Translations under genes and position numbers: made by a program
Assembly (NCBI RefSeq): GCF_002101735.1
Contig: NZ_LQPE01000003.1
Span: 19,107-83,106, forward strand
Source of the DNA: Mycobacterium kyorinense
GTDB lineage: Bacteria; Actinomycetota; Actinomycetes; Mycobacteriales; Mycobacteriaceae
DNA: 64,000 bases
Reading direction: 5' to 3'
Shown here: piece after piece, positions 1 to 9,241 of the stretch
Layout of the letters: the number at the start of each line of letters is the position of its first letter
Numbering within the stretch: the stretch's first letter is position 1
Notes under the pieces: model-generated
What the model saw: the letters and a program-made list of their open reading frames with translations, nothing else
Databases searched by the model: none
Told to the model about the DNA's origin: nothing

Positions 1-309
1 GACCGCAGCATCGAGCAGGTTGACCTGGATCTGCAGGTTTTCCGACAGGAAATCGACCGGATAGGTGTCATTGGCCATTATGCCGCCGACCTTGGCCGCA
101 GCATCGATGATGACTTGGGGTTTCGCCTGGAGAACGAAGTCAAACGTCGCGTCGCGATCCGTCAAGTCGAGTTCACGATGTGATCGCACAACGAGATTGG
201 TGAATCCCTCGGCGTGGAACTTGCGCATCAGCGCGGATCCGACCAGCCCGCAGTGCCCAGCGATATACACCGGAGATGCACGGTCGAGGACGCCGAATGA
301 CCTATCCAT
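1..309 (-). CDS. epiA: GDP-L-fucose synthase (GDP-4-keto-6-deoxymannose epimerase/reductase), N-terminal part
   Basis: Only the first 103 codons are present; the gene runs off the left edge. The product is an NAD(P)-binding extended short-chain dehydrogenase of the WcaG type, which turns GDP-4-keto-6-deoxymannose into GDP-fucose or a related 6-deoxyhexose in the cytoplasm. A Rossmann glycine motif reads YIAGHCGLVGSAL near residue 15, and AKVGGIMAN near residue 70 is typical of the family. The ATG at 309 lies 6 bases after the stop of gmdA, so the two are one transcription unit and do consecutive steps. The usual family length is about 320 residues, so two thirds of the protein is outside the window. 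Confidence 0.88.
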   Translation of the reverse strand, partial: MDRSFGVLDRASPVYIAGHCGLVGSALMRKFHAEGFTNLVVRSHRELDLTDRDATFDFVLQAKPQVIIDAAAKVGGIMANDTYPVDFLSENLQIQVNLLDAAV

Positions 310-315
310 CTCGTG

Positions 316-1338
316 CTAGCTCCAACCGGGAAGCGAAGGCTCGTCAACCCGTGGCTTGCGGTCGGACTCGAGTGCCGCAATGTCCGCATCCACCATGATC
401 CGCGCCAGTTCGTCGGTGTGCACGGCCGCCTTCCACCCGAGCGATTGGGCCGCCTTAGTGGCGTCACCGATCAACGAGTGGACTTCTGCCGGCCGTAGAT
501 AGCGCTCATCGAACATCACGTGCTTCTGCCAGTCGAGCCCAGCATGCTCAAATGCGGCCTGAGCGAACTCACGCACGCTGTAGCCGCGTCCCGTAGCCAG
601 CACGAAGTCGTCCGGCTCGGGGGCTTGCAGCATCCGCCACATCCCTTCGACGTATTCGGGCGCGTACCCCCAGTCGCGAACGGCGTCGAGATTGCCCAGG
701 TAGACGTGTGACTCGACGCCGGCTTTGATCCGAGCGACAGCTCGGGTGATCTTGCGCGTCACGAATGTCTCGCCGCGGCGGGGTGACTCGTGATTGAACA
801 AGATGCCGTTCACCGCGAACAATCCGTACGCCTCTCGATAGTTGCGCGTTGCCCAGTAGGAGTAGACCTTGGCGGCGCCATACGGCGATCTCGGGTAGAA
901 GGGAGTCTGCTCGCTTTGTGGTGGTGGAGACGCGCCAAACATCTCAGACGACGATGCCTGATAAAAGCGGCATTGCACCCTCGACAGGCGAACGGCTTCC
1001 AGCAGTCGCATGGATCCTATGCCGGTGGTGTCGCCGGTTTGTACGGGTTCATCAAAACTCACGCGCACATGCGACTGCGCCGCAAGGTTATACACTTCGT
1101 CGGGCTCGATGGTACTGAGCAACGTCACCAACCGGGTGCCGTCACTGAGGTCCCCATAATGCAGGAACAATCGTGCGCCGGGATCGTGCGGATCAACGTA
1201 GAGGTGATCGATCCGCGAGGTGTTGAATGTCGAAGCTCGCCGGATGAGTCCGTGGACTTCATATCCTTTGCTGAGCAGCAGTTCGGCAAGGTAGGAGCCG
1301 TCCTGCCCGGTGATCCCAGTTATGAGCGCTCGCTTCAT
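316..1338 (-). CDS. gmdA: GDP-mannose 4,6-dehydratase
   Basis: A 340-residue, full-length GDP-mannose 4,6-dehydratase, which makes GDP-4-keto-6-deoxymannose for 6-deoxyhexoses or amino-deoxyhexoses. The NADP-binding motif GITGQDG is at residues 8-14. The catalytic set is a SSSE segment at 129-132 with Y153 and K157 in YGAAK, and [15 protein letters not shown] is the family's nucleotide-sugar signature. It is followed at once by epiA. The aminotransferase 1.5 kb upstream could use the same keto-sugar. The 229 bases upstream to the glycosyltransferase stop probably hold its own promoter, but I see no clear motif there. Confidence 0.95.
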   Translation of the reverse strand: MKRALITGITGQDGSYLAELLLSKGYEVHGLIRRASTFNTSRIDHLYVDPHDPGARLFLHYGDLSDGTRLVTLLSTIEPDEVYNLAAQSHVRVSFDEPVQTGDTTGIGSMRLLEAVRLSRVQCRFYQASSSEMFGASPPPQSEQTPFYPRSPYGAAKVYSYWATRNYREAYGLFAVNGILFNHESPRRGETFVTRKITRAVARIKAGVESHVYLGNLDAVRDWGYAPEYVEGMWRMLQAPEPDDFVLATGRGYSVREFAQAAFEHAGLDWQKHVMFDERYLRPAEVHSLIGDATKAAQSLGWKAAVHTDELARIMVDADIAALESDRKPRVDEPSLPGWS

Positions 1339-1567
1339 CGGATTTCCCCTTGTTCAAGCTGCATGCTCGCCGCGGGTTTTCCGGTACCCAAAATACTGGT
1401 GACTTACGCCCCTGCGCCGCACGACGGCGAGCAATCTCGCCGGTATCGACCGCTCAGCTTTTCAGCGTGCGGGCTCTCGCTAATTCAAAGCCCATGTCGC
1501 AGCGAGCTTCGCCAAACATTTTGGCGGCCGCCTGGCACCGGTCGGCGCGCTGAGCCACCTTCGCCGA

Positions 1568-2839
1568 TCAGCCGACCTGCCGCAAGCGTGCGAAGTTTTC
1601 CAGATGATCGGCGGCGGCCACGACGCTTTCGGCTGATTTGGTCATCCGCCTGGCGAATTCGCGGGACCGGGCAACGTAATCCGGGGCGAGGATCGTCCGC
1701 AGGTCAGCGACCAACGATTCGCGAGTAGTGGTCGAAAAGCGCCGCGCCCTGCCTATTCTCAGCCGTTTGACCATCGCACCTGTGAGCGTCTGGTTGAGAT
1801 CGGTCGACAGGATCAATGTTGGCACCCCAGCGCGCAGGCCCGCATCGGTGATACCTGAGCTGCCGCGATGCACGACCGCACGGCAGGCAGGAAAGATCGC
1901 CGCGTAATTCAGCTCGCCCACCACCTTGACGTGCTCCCAATGAGGGACGTCGCTGAAGTCACTCCAGCCGGCGCCAACCAACGCCCGCTCGCCCAACTCC
2001 TCGCAAGCGCCGCTGATCATGGCCAACGTGTCTGCAGCAGACGCAACCGGGATGCTGCCGAACCCGAAGAAAATCGGCGGTATCCCCGCGGCAATCCACG
2101 ACAAAGCCTCGTCATCCGCATCTGTGGGCAACTCCAGCGTCAGAGTGCCGACAAAAGGCCGCTGGCCGTCGAATTTCGCCCATTCGGCGGCCAGTCCCGG
2201 AAAGCAAACATCGTCGTAGGCCTGGATTTCCAGTGATCCACGTTCGATCATCCGTCGCGGGGCGGGGGTCGTCGCCTTCGGCAAACCGAGTTCACGACGC
2301 TGCGCGTCCTCGAGCTTTCTGGTCGTCATGCGCCACGTCAGCCATTCGTACATTTTCATCGCGGAGCGGCCCAAGCCCGCTGGTAGGAATGGTAGGAGTT
2401 GGCCGTTGGGCCGCAGCGGAAACCAGTGCAGCGTGGCCAACGGAATGTCGTGGTACTCCGCGACATTGGCTGCGGCGTCCTCGAAAGACAGGGTGGTGAA
2501 CAGCAGGTCGGCCCCGTCCGCCAGCGACGTTAAGGTCCTGCTCATGTCCTCCCAGCACCGCTTACCGGGTTCCACCACCTCGCGTCCCAACCTGATGACA
2601 TCCCGAATCTTCCAGAAGCTGTGAAACAAGCTCGTCCAGAAGTCGCGGTATGCGTCAATCACCGCTTGCATCTCAAGCCCATACGGGACCGCCGCAATCC
2701 CGGCCACCTCGGCAATGCCGGCCAAGTCAGGCGGGACGGCCATGCACACCTCGTGGCCTCTGCGCAGCAGCTCACGACCGACGGCCGCGCAAGGCTCGAT
2801 CTCGCCGCGACTTCCCCAGGCCGCCAACACAAATTTCAT
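1568..2839 (-). CDS. UGT/GtfB-type glycosyltransferase with degenerate donor motif
   Basis: A 423-residue GT1-fold glycosyltransferase of the mycobacterial Gtf/Rtf group that decorates glycopeptidolipids and related glycolipids. The N-terminal GSRGEIEP loop and the FGFGSIP strand are family marks. The C-terminal sugar-nucleotide motif, HHGGAGTT in the paralogue at 7973-9241, is here HRGSSGIT, and the downstream ADQP is replaced by TDLNQ, so donor use may be altered or lost. The ATG at 2839 was chosen because ATGA overlaps the stop of the upstream aminotransferase and the protein then aligns with its paralogue from residue 1. A longer in-frame extension to 3199 lies inside the aminotransferase gene and is not real. 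Confidence 0.9.
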   Translation of the reverse strand: MKFVLAAWGSRGEIEPCAAVGRELLRRGHEVCMAVPPDLAGIAEVAGIAAVPYGLEMQAVIDAYRDFWTSLFHSFWKIRDVIRLGREVVEPGKRCWEDMSRTLTSLADGADLLFTTLSFEDAAANVAEYHDIPLATLHWFPLRPNGQLLPFLPAGLGRSAMKMYEWLTWRMTTRKLEDAQRRELGLPKATTPAPRRMIERGSLEIQAYDDVCFPGLAAEWAKFDGQRPFVGTLTLELPTDADDEALSWIAAGIPPIFFGFGSIPVASAADTLAMISGACEELGERALVGAGWSDFSDVPHWEHVKVVGELNYAAIFPACRAVVHRGSSGITDAGLRAGVPTLILSTDLNQTLTGAMVKRLRIGRARRFSTTTRESLVADLRTILAPDYVARSREFARRMTKSAESVVAAADHLENFARLRQVG

Positions 2840-4071
2840 CGCGGCTGCGATCCCTCCACTTCCTGTGCGCGTTGACAAGCACCGGAGTATCGGTCGTTGC
2901 CTCTGATACTTCGACCGGTTCGCAGACCAACGGACACGCGGACGAGCGGCGAGCCTCGCCGCACCGCGGCAACGACACGTGCGACGTCGTCCGGGGCCAT
3001 GTAATGGTGAACCGGCAGGGAGACGATCCGTGAGCAGACATCCGCCGTGACGGTGAGGTCGGCTGACCTCACCATCTGGGGGTTGGCCATGAAGTATGGA
3101 TGCAGGTGCTGCGGGGGGTTGTAGTAGTCGTGGGCACGGATCGCATATCGCCGCAGTTTGGCGAGCACCGCGGCCTTGTGGTCCGCGGACTCGCAGCACG
3201 CGCTGGCGAAGCAGACCGAGGAAGCATCCGCGTTGGGCTGGAACTGCAGACCGACGGAAGTCAGTTCGGCGCGATAGCGGTCGAAGACGGCGCGGCGGCT
3301 AGCCAAACGATCGTCGAGCCCAGGGAGTTGGCGCAGGCCGATGGCCGCGCTGAGTTCCGGCAGCTTTCCGTTCATCCCGAGCTGCGTGGATTGCCGCCCG
3401 GTGAAGCCGAAGTCGGCGAACGTGCGCGCTTGCTCGACCAGCCGGGGGTCACGAGAGACCAGCGCGCCGCCCTCACCCACCGCGAACGGCTTGGTGGCAT
3501 GGAAAGAGAAGATCTCGCAGGCACCGCGTCCGCCGAGGCGCCGCCCGTCGGTGTAGGCAGAACCGAAGCCGGCGGCCGAGTCGAGCACGATCGGCAGGTC
3601 CCACTCGGCGGCGAAAGCCTCCCAGGCATCGATGTCCGGGTTGCCGACGCCAAATACATTGGGGAGCACGATCCCGGCAATGAGGTCGCGGGAGCACTCC
3701 AGGACGGCCCGCGCCGAGGGCGCACTCGGCTGCCAGGTGTCGGCGTCGATGTCGATGAACCACGGCCGGTAACCGGCCCACAGAGCAGCTTGCGCCACAG
3801 CGACGAACGTAAAGGACGGCATCAGCAGATAGCGTTCACGCGTCCCTGGGCCGACGGTGGCATGGAGCGCCGCGATGAGCGCCAGCGTGCCGTTTGCGAA
3901 GGTGGCGACGTGCAGGTCGGGCCCGAGATACTCGCCGAGCGCCGAGACGAATCGCCGTTCCTTCGGCCCGAAGTTCGTGTACCAGTTGGCGTTGACGATT
4001 TCGTCGAACTCCTCGGCAAGTTCGGCCGGCGTGGGAAAACTCGGACGGATAAAGGGGATCTCAGCGGGCAT
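2836..4071 (-). CDS. DegT/DnrJ/EryC1-family sugar aminotransferase
   Basis: A 411-residue PLP enzyme of the WecE/perosamine-synthase type, which transaminates a nucleotide-linked 4-keto-6-deoxysugar. The PLP lysine is K194 in FHATKPFAVGEGG, and D164 in VLDSA would contact the pyridine nitrogen. The gene is coupled to the glycosyltransferase by a 4-base overlap and lies near gmdA, so GDP-4-keto-6-deoxymannose is a plausible substrate, giving a GDP-perosamine-like amino sugar; a dTDP-sugar is the alternative. M. tuberculosis carries a related gene in its remnant glycolipid locus. The last 25 or so residues look like an unconserved tail. Confidence 0.87.
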   Translation of the reverse strand: MPAEIPFIRPSFPTPAELAEEFDEIVNANWYTNFGPKERRFVSALGEYLGPDLHVATFANGTLALIAALHATVGPGTRERYLLMPSFTFVAVAQAALWAGYRPWFIDIDADTWQPSAPSARAVLECSRDLIAGIVLPNVFGVGNPDIDAWEAFAAEWDLPIVLDSAAGFGSAYTDGRRLGGRGACEIFSFHATKPFAVGEGGALVSRDPRLVEQARTFADFGFTGRQSTQLGMNGKLPELSAAIGLRQLPGLDDRLASRRAVFDRYRAELTSVGLQFQPNADASSVCFASACCESADHKAAVLAKLRRYAIRAHDYYNPPQHLHPYFMANPQMVRSADLTVTADVCSRIVSLPVHHYMAPDDVARVVAAVRRGSPLVRVSVGLRTGRSIRGNDRYSGACQRAQEVEGSQPR

Positions 4072-4574
4072 CGAGCCACCGGTTCCGAATCTGCACGAGC
4101 CACGCAGGGATACCCGTGCAGACCCTGCGGCGAGGTATCAATGCGCCGAGCCCGCTAGCGCCCCTGGGCGTCGTGCCGATCAGGGCGGCGCGGTCATTGA
4201 ACGCCGTCGACGCAGGCCAAAACTTGTCAACGCGGGCCATCAGCCGCTCCAACCCGCTCCCCCCTTTTTGCCAGTGTCCTCGTAGCTCCCAGGTGGGGGC
4301 CTTGCGCAGAAGGTACGCCAAGTTGATCGAGGGTTCGCGTCAGATGACAAAACTCAGCAAATTATTTTTCGATAGCCCTAATTCGACTGAGTTCAATAAA
4401 CCCACTGGTCTTGCGGCCTTTTGCACACGTGGCGAATATGCAGTCCGCCGCGCTGGCGAACCCCACCGATGGCGGGGGTTATTTTTCGTCATGCAGGCAA
4501 CGTTGGGCTGGGGCGGCGACGTCGCGGTAGCGCCCGTTGTCTTCAGCACGTACTCGTCTGTTGCGCGCGTGCAA
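4072..4574. other. Noncoding gap in the glycolipid locus with an A+T-rich core
   Basis: This 503-base stretch separates two minus-strand units. The segment around 4335-4410 is clearly richer in A+T than the surroundings (runs such as aaattatttttcgata). It probably holds the promoter and leader of the aminotransferase-glycosyltransferase unit. A plus-strand open frame from 4116 to 4817 crosses into the methyltransferase gene, shows no recognisable domain and is not annotated. No hairpin or repeat stands out. Confidence 0.5.
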
Positions 4575-5426
4575 TCATTGCCACTGAACGGCGGTGAGGT
4601 CAGCAGTCACGCGATCCGCAAACTTTGTTTTCTTCTGCAAGATAATTTGGTCGTACGCAGCCAGGACTTTGTATTCGCCGGCATGGTATGTCAAAAACTG
4701 ATCGATTGCCCACCAGGGGTTGGCCCGCGCGCGGGGATAGCAAGGCCACAAAAAGTCGTCAAAGATCATTACCCCGCCCTGCTTCAACAGGCGCCACGCG
4801 GTGATCCCATCCATTAAAACATCGTCGGCAAAGTGGGATCCATCTACGTAAATCAGATCGAATTCGTGCTGTTCATCCAGCAGTTGCGGCAACACCTGCA
4901 GCGATGATCCCTTACGCTTCGTCAGGCGATCTGCGCACAGGGAAAGATTGCCGTCGAATCGAGCTTCCAGGTCCCGCGCGTCTGGGGTTGCGTTATACAA
5001 GTAATAGTCGATACCGGCCCATGTGTCTACCGCGGTTAGGTGCCCTTGGGTGAAGTAGGTCAAAAGAAACAGGCTTGAGCGGCCCTCCCAGGAACCAATT
5101 TCGAGGATCCGCACGGGATCTACGCGATCGAAAGTTCTGGAAAAGACAGCACACCATTGAATAACGATCACGTCATTCATATCAAACCATCGTTCTTTGA
5201 ACTGACCCTTCGCAGCTCGCTCCTCAAATGCAGCGCGAACCTCCGCAACGCGGCTTGCCACACCGGACAGAACGCCAAGTTTAACCAGAAGATAGCGCAC
5301 GTTGCATGTGAGAAAGTGCCACAGAACAGACGGGTGTCTACTCCCGATACGCAATAGAAAAGCGACATATCGGATGGACCAACGAATCTTGGTTGTGGTT
5401 GTCAGTCCGGCCATGTTCCTCGTCAC
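4575..5426 (-). CDS. Class I SAM-dependent methyltransferase (Methyltransf_24-like)
   Basis: A 283-residue soluble methyltransferase. The SAM motif I ILEIGSWEGRSS is at about residues 108-118, followed by AVDTW, IYVDGSH and a MIFDDF strand as in CmcI/Methyltransf_24 proteins. It probably O-methylates a sugar or the acyl part of the surface glycolipid, which is inferred from the neighbours. The GTG start at 5426 overlaps the stop of the upstream methyltransferase (GTGA). The gene is visibly poorer in G+C than its surroundings, which suggests recent transfer. The exact position methylated cannot be told. Confidence 0.82.
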   Translation of the reverse strand: MTRNMAGLTTTTKIRWSIRYVAFLLRIGSRHPSVLWHFLTCNVRYLLVKLGVLSGVASRVAEVRAAFEERAAKGQFKERWFDMNDVIVIQWCAVFSRTFDRVDPVRILEIGSWEGRSSLFLLTYFTQGHLTAVDTWAGIDYYLYNATPDARDLEARFDGNLSLCADRLTKRKGSSLQVLPQLLDEQHEFDLIYVDGSHFADDVLMDGITAWRLLKQGGVMIFDDFLWPCYPRARANPWWAIDQFLTYHAGEYKVLAAYDQIILQKKTKFADRVTADLTAVQWQ

Positions 5427-6265
5427 TCACTTTGGCGGTTCGTCGCCTTAGTCAGACAGTACATCCGATATGAGTCTCGTCCGCTCTGGATGTTCCGATA
5501 GATTGCCGAGCCGTGCACCGGGAGCATGTCGCGCACCCAACGCCGCAGGAAGTGCGGTGCCACGTTTTCCATCGACTCCTGCATTCGCTCCGAGTTCAGT
5601 GTCATTCCTCGGAGCACCTCGGCGTCGATGATCCGCGACGACACCACGTACAGGCCGGGCGCGCTATTCAGGTCCGCCTCCCATTGGTCGCACACAAGTC
5701 GCTGCCGTAGATCGGTGTAAAGAAACGCCCCGCCGGGGCGCAACACGCGGGAAACCTCGGCGAGGAATCGGTCGAAATGCGGGTAGCAGTGCGATGACTC
5801 GACATTGATGACCGCGTCGAACGATTCGGCAGGAAAGGGAATATCTTCGGCGTCGCCGTGCACGAAATCCAGTCCGGGCACCTGGTGGCGGCGCCGGCAG
5901 AACTCGATACCGCCGGCGTTGACATCCATCCCGACATAGGATGCCGGCGCCAGCGCACGCGTCAGATAGGACGCGCCGCCGCCATGGCCGCAGCCTACTT
6001 CCAGCACGCGCTGGCCTGCGAGTCCCCCGGCCTGGGTGGCGGTGGCGTGATACAGCTGGATGGGGTAGCGCTCGGGTTCGTCGGCGGCGTCCAGTGGCAG
6101 GCCCATCGGCGGGTCTTGCTCGTAGCCGTAGTTGAGGAACACCGCATCGTCACCGACCCGGCGAGTCAGGTAGCGATATAGCCGTCTCTGCGCGGAATAA
6201 ATGACTGCCCTCGTGACGGGCTCAAGCACGCCGTCGCGTAATGCGCGTGCGATGGTGGTGGCCAT
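5423..6265 (-). CDS. SAM-dependent methyltransferase of the Rv2952/Fmt type
   Basis: A 280-residue methyltransferase that closely resembles the mycobacterial lipid O-methyltransferases: the phthiotriol dimycocerosate methyltransferase Rv2952, Rv1523, and the glycopeptidolipid fatty-acid methyltransferase Fmt. Motif I VLEVGCGHGGG is at 87-97, the acidic ribose ligand is D114 in GMDVN, and the family pieces NYGYEQDPPM, VESSHCYPHF and SYRMYCLTKA are all present. The ATG at 6265 was preferred to the upstream in-frame ATG at 6301 because a GGGGGAG ribosome site lies just before it. It is the first gene of the unit reading left and is translationally coupled to the next. It likely methylates the lipid chain or a sugar hydroxyl. 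Confidence 0.88.
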   Translation of the reverse strand: MATTIARALRDGVLEPVTRAVIYSAQRRLYRYLTRRVGDDAVFLNYGYEQDPPMGLPLDAADEPERYPIQLYHATATQAGGLAGQRVLEVGCGHGGGASYLTRALAPASYVGMDVNAGGIEFCRRRHQVPGLDFVHGDAEDIPFPAESFDAVINVESSHCYPHFDRFLAEVSRVLRPGGAFLYTDLRQRLVCDQWEADLNSAPGLYVVSSRIIDAEVLRGMTLNSERMQESMENVAPHFLRRWVRDMLPVHGSAIYRNIQSGRDSYRMYCLTKATNRQSE

Positions 6266-6547
6266 CAACGCTCCCCCTTCTGTAACGACGCCATGCGCCA
6301 ACTACCCGTCAACCGGAATGTAGACCCCCGCAGCGAGTGCCGGACTCGATTATCTAAAGCGCTCGCGCGGGCTGACCGATACCGATCGGCGCTCGCTCTG
6401 CCAGCACAGCGAATCAGATACTCTCAGCTCATGAATCGGTCGGACCCCACTAAGGGCCACGCCGTCTCTCCCAGAGGCACTTTTCACGACCACGTGTACA
6501 CCCCGCTGGGCGTCACGCGCGAATCCCGTGTCCTCGGAGGCTGATCG

Positions 6548-7951
6548 GTGCCAATTCGGTTACGTCCTGCACGCGCATCCTTAAGCAGCCGCACGCCCAA
6601 GAGCATTGCGCGACCGGACAATCGGCTCGCCTTGGTGGACCAAGCGTTGTTCGCGGGACATCGGGCTGCAGGCCAGAAGGTAGTCATCGAAGTCGTCTGG
6701 GTTTATGAGCACGCCATCGACCTCGACGGGGTAAGGCGTTTTCACCGCAACCTCGGTTACGGGTTGTTGGGGCGGCGCATCGAGCGTTCGCCGCTCCCAT
6801 TCGGCCGCCATCGGTGGGTTGCAGATCGGGGACCGTCAGACATCGACGTCGTTCAACGCGCCCGGCCCCGGGCGGAACTCAGCGACTGGGCTGATGAACG
6901 TTCACAGCTACCGGTTGATCCAGAGCGGGGCCCTGGTTGGCATCTCGGTGTGCTCCCACTTACGGACGGTTCGACCGCGGTCAGCTTGGTGCTTGCCCAC
7001 TACTTGATTGATGGCCTTGGGCTTGCCCTCGTGCTTGCCGACGCGATCTTGGGCAACACTCACGACCTCGGCTACCCGCCGCCTCGTTCGCGCAGTCGAC
7101 TGCGCGCGGTCGTCCAGGATGCTCGCCAAACAGCGCAGGACATACCCGAGGTTGTCCGGGCGGTTGCCAGCGCGGCAAAACTGGCCCGTCGTGGCCGGCT
7201 TGAGGTTGCGCGGTCACCGGCACCCCGACCTGTCGCACTCCACAGAAGCGAGGGAGATGACGTAGTCGTCGTACCTACCATCACCATCTACATCGACCTG
7301 GATGAATGGGACTCCCGCGCGAAAGTGCTTGGCGGAACGAGTAACACGCTGGCGGCGGGGCTGGCCGTGAAGCTCGGAGAGCGCGTCGGGCGTCGACGCG
7401 CCAGCGACGGCGTTGTCACATTGCAACTGCCCATAAGCGAGCGAGTCGAGGGTGACACGCGCGCGTTCGCATTGTCGTATGCGCGCGTCAGTGTCGACCC
7501 GACCCACATAACAACGGATTTGGGTGACGCCCGTGCCGCCATCAAGGAGGCGCTGGAATCTGTGCGGGAGACGGCAGACGAGTCGTCGCAAGTGCTGTGG
7601 CTCACGCCCTTCACACCAAAACGAGCGATGAAAAGGATGGTCGATGCCGGGTTCACCGACCCCGATCGCCCGGTCTTCTGTTCTACTCTCGGCGACCTCG
7701 GCTCGGTGCTGTCACGCCTCGATGGCAGCAACGCGGAGTACGCCGCCGCACGCGTAACCGGGCAACGCATAACACGACAGTGGCTTGAGCGAATTGGCGG
7801 CCAACTGACTGTGTTGTCCGGGCGCCTAAGCGGCAAGGTCTTCATCACCGTCGTCGCATACCAACCAGGCGCCGAGAACACAAAGCCCGCACTGCGTGAG
7901 CTGGCTGCGCAGACTCTGGCGGAGTTCGGGCTCACGGGCGAGATCGACTAG
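6548..7951 (+). CDS. Condensation-superfamily acyltransferase (WS/DGAT- or Pap-like)
   Basis: A 467-residue protein with a single HxxxDG motif, HYLIDG at 151-156, near the centre of the N-terminal half. That motif and the length fit the CoA-dependent acyltransferase superfamily, which includes wax ester synthases, PapA proteins and NRPS condensation domains. The first histidine of the usual HHxxxDG is alanine. In this setting it probably acylates a sugar or alcohol of the surface glycolipid; this is inference. The GTG start at 6548 is supported by GGAGG at 6536-6540. The gene is transcribed away from the methyltransferases, from a shared 282-base intergenic region. Confidence 0.6.
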   Translation: MPIRLRPARASLSSRTPKSIARPDNRLALVDQALFAGHRAAGQKVVIEVVWVYEHAIDLDGVRRFHRNLGYGLLGRRIERSPLPFGRHRWVADRGPSDIDVVQRARPRAELSDWADERSQLPVDPERGPGWHLGVLPLTDGSTAVSLVLAHYLIDGLGLALVLADAILGNTHDLGYPPPRSRSRLRAVVQDARQTAQDIPEVVRAVASAAKLARRGRLEVARSPAPRPVALHRSEGDDVVVVPTITIYIDLDEWDSRAKVLGGTSNTLAAGLAVKLGERVGRRRASDGVVTLQLPISERVEGDTRAFALSYARVSVDPTHITTDLGDARAAIKEALESVRETADESSQVLWLTPFTPKRAMKRMVDAGFTDPDRPVFCSTLGDLGSVLSRLDGSNAEYAAARVTGQRITRQWLERIGGQLTVLSGRLSGKVFITVVAYQPGAENTKPALRELAAQTLAEFGLTGEID

Positions 7952-7972
7952 CGAACATTCCACCCTCGCCCA

Positions 7973-9241
7973 TCAGCGAACTTGCTTGAGGCGGACGAAA
8001 TTTTCCACGAGATCGGCGGCGGCCGCGACGCTTTCGGCAGGTTTGCTCAGCTGACTGGCGATCTCGCGCGCCCGAGCGCTGTATTCGGGGGCGAGTATCC
8101 GGCGGAGGTCTGCGATCAGCGACCGCCGGGTAGTACTGGAAAACCGCCGGGCGGTACCCACCTTCAGCCGTTTGACCGCAGCGGCCCAGTACGGCTGATC
8201 AGCCGCCATCCACCGGATCAACTGGGGAACTCCGGCGCGCAGGGCCGCGGCGGTAGTCCCTGCGCCACCATGGTGGACGATCGCACGACAGGCCGGAAAG
8301 ATCGCGGCGTAATTCACCGTGTCGACCACTTTGACATGCTCCACTGGCGGGGCGCTGCCGAAGTCTGCCCCGGCGGCGCACACCAATGCGCGCTCACCCA
8401 ACTTCGCGCAGACAGCGCTGATCATGCCGATCATGTCCGCGGGAGATTCAAACGGTATGCTGCCAAACCCGAAGAAAATAGGCGGTGTCCCCGCGGCGAT
8501 CCATGACAAAACCTCCTCGTCGGAATCCGTCGGCAACTCCACCGTCAGCGCGCCGACGAAGGGCCGTTGACCATTCCAATCTGACCATTCGGCCGCCAAA
8601 CCCGGAAAGCAGATCTCGTCGTAGGCCTGGATTTCCAGGGATCGGCGTTCGCTAATCCGTCGCGCCGCCGGGCGGGTTGCTTTCGGCAGATTCAGTTGCC
8701 GGCGTTGTGCGTCTTCAAGCTTTTTGCTTGCGCGCCAAATCATCCACTCGCTCGCCGTCGCTACCAAGCGGTTCAAGCGGGCCGGCAAATACGGAAGTAG
8801 CTGGCCGTTGACCCGCTTCGGGTAGTAATGGAGCGTTACCAACGGCATGTCGTAGTACTCCGCGACGTTGGCAGCGGGCTGCTCGAGAACCAGGCCGGTG
8901 AAGAGCAGGTCAGTTCCGTCGGCCAGCGCCGTCAGCGTGGTGCTCGCCTCCTCCCAGCACCGGGTCGCAAGCTCCCTCGCTTTGCGCCACAATCGAACCA
9001 GATCCGGGACCCTCCAAGGCCTGCGGAAAAAACCTGTCCAGAAGTCGCGGTACACGTCTAGCGGCGCCTGGGTGTCTACCCCGTAGGTGACCGCCGCGAG
9101 CCCCGCCGACTCGGCGAAGCCAAGCAGGTCGGGCGGGACAGCCATGCGCACGTCATGCCCCCTGCGCAGCAGTTCACGGCCGAGAGCGACGCTGGGCTCG
9201 ATATCGCCGCGCGTTCCATAACTTGCCAACACAAGTTTCAT
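7973..9241 (-). CDS. UGT/GtfB-type glycosyltransferase
   Basis: A 422-residue GT1-family glycosyltransferase, paralogous over its whole length to the one at 1568-2839. The donor-binding motif is intact (HHGGAGTTAA, followed by AADQPYWA), so it should be an active sugar transferase for the glycolipid, likely moving a 6-deoxyhexose or glucose onto the lipid or peptide core. The N-terminal GTRGDIEP loop and FGFGSIP strand fit the family. It faces the acyltransferase gene with only 21 bases between the two stop codons. Acceptor and sugar cannot be read from the sequence. Confidence 0.92.
   Translation of the reverse strand: MKLVLASYGTRGDIEPSVALGRELLRRGHDVRMAVPPDLLGFAESAGLAAVTYGVDTQAPLDVYRDFWTGFFRRPWRVPDLVRLWRKARELATRCWEEASTTLTALADGTDLLFTGLVLEQPAANVAEYYDMPLVTLHYYPKRVNGQLLPYLPARLNRLVATASEWMIWRASKKLEDAQRRQLNLPKATRPAARRISERRSLEIQAYDEICFPGLAAEWSDWNGQRPFVGALTVELPTDSDEEVLSWIAAGTPPIFFGFGSIPFESPADMIGMISAVCAKLGERALVCAAGADFGSAPPVEHVKVVDTVNYAAIFPACRAIVHHGGAGTTAAALRAGVPQLIRWMAADQPYWAAAVKRLKVGTARRFSSTTRRSLIADLRRILAPEYSARAREIASQLSKPAESVAAAADLVENFVRLKQVR

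Noticed and set aside
4116..4817. Plus-strand open frame of 233 codons
   Set aside because: It overlaps the methyltransferase gene on the other strand, has no recognisable domain, and its composition looks like chance translation.
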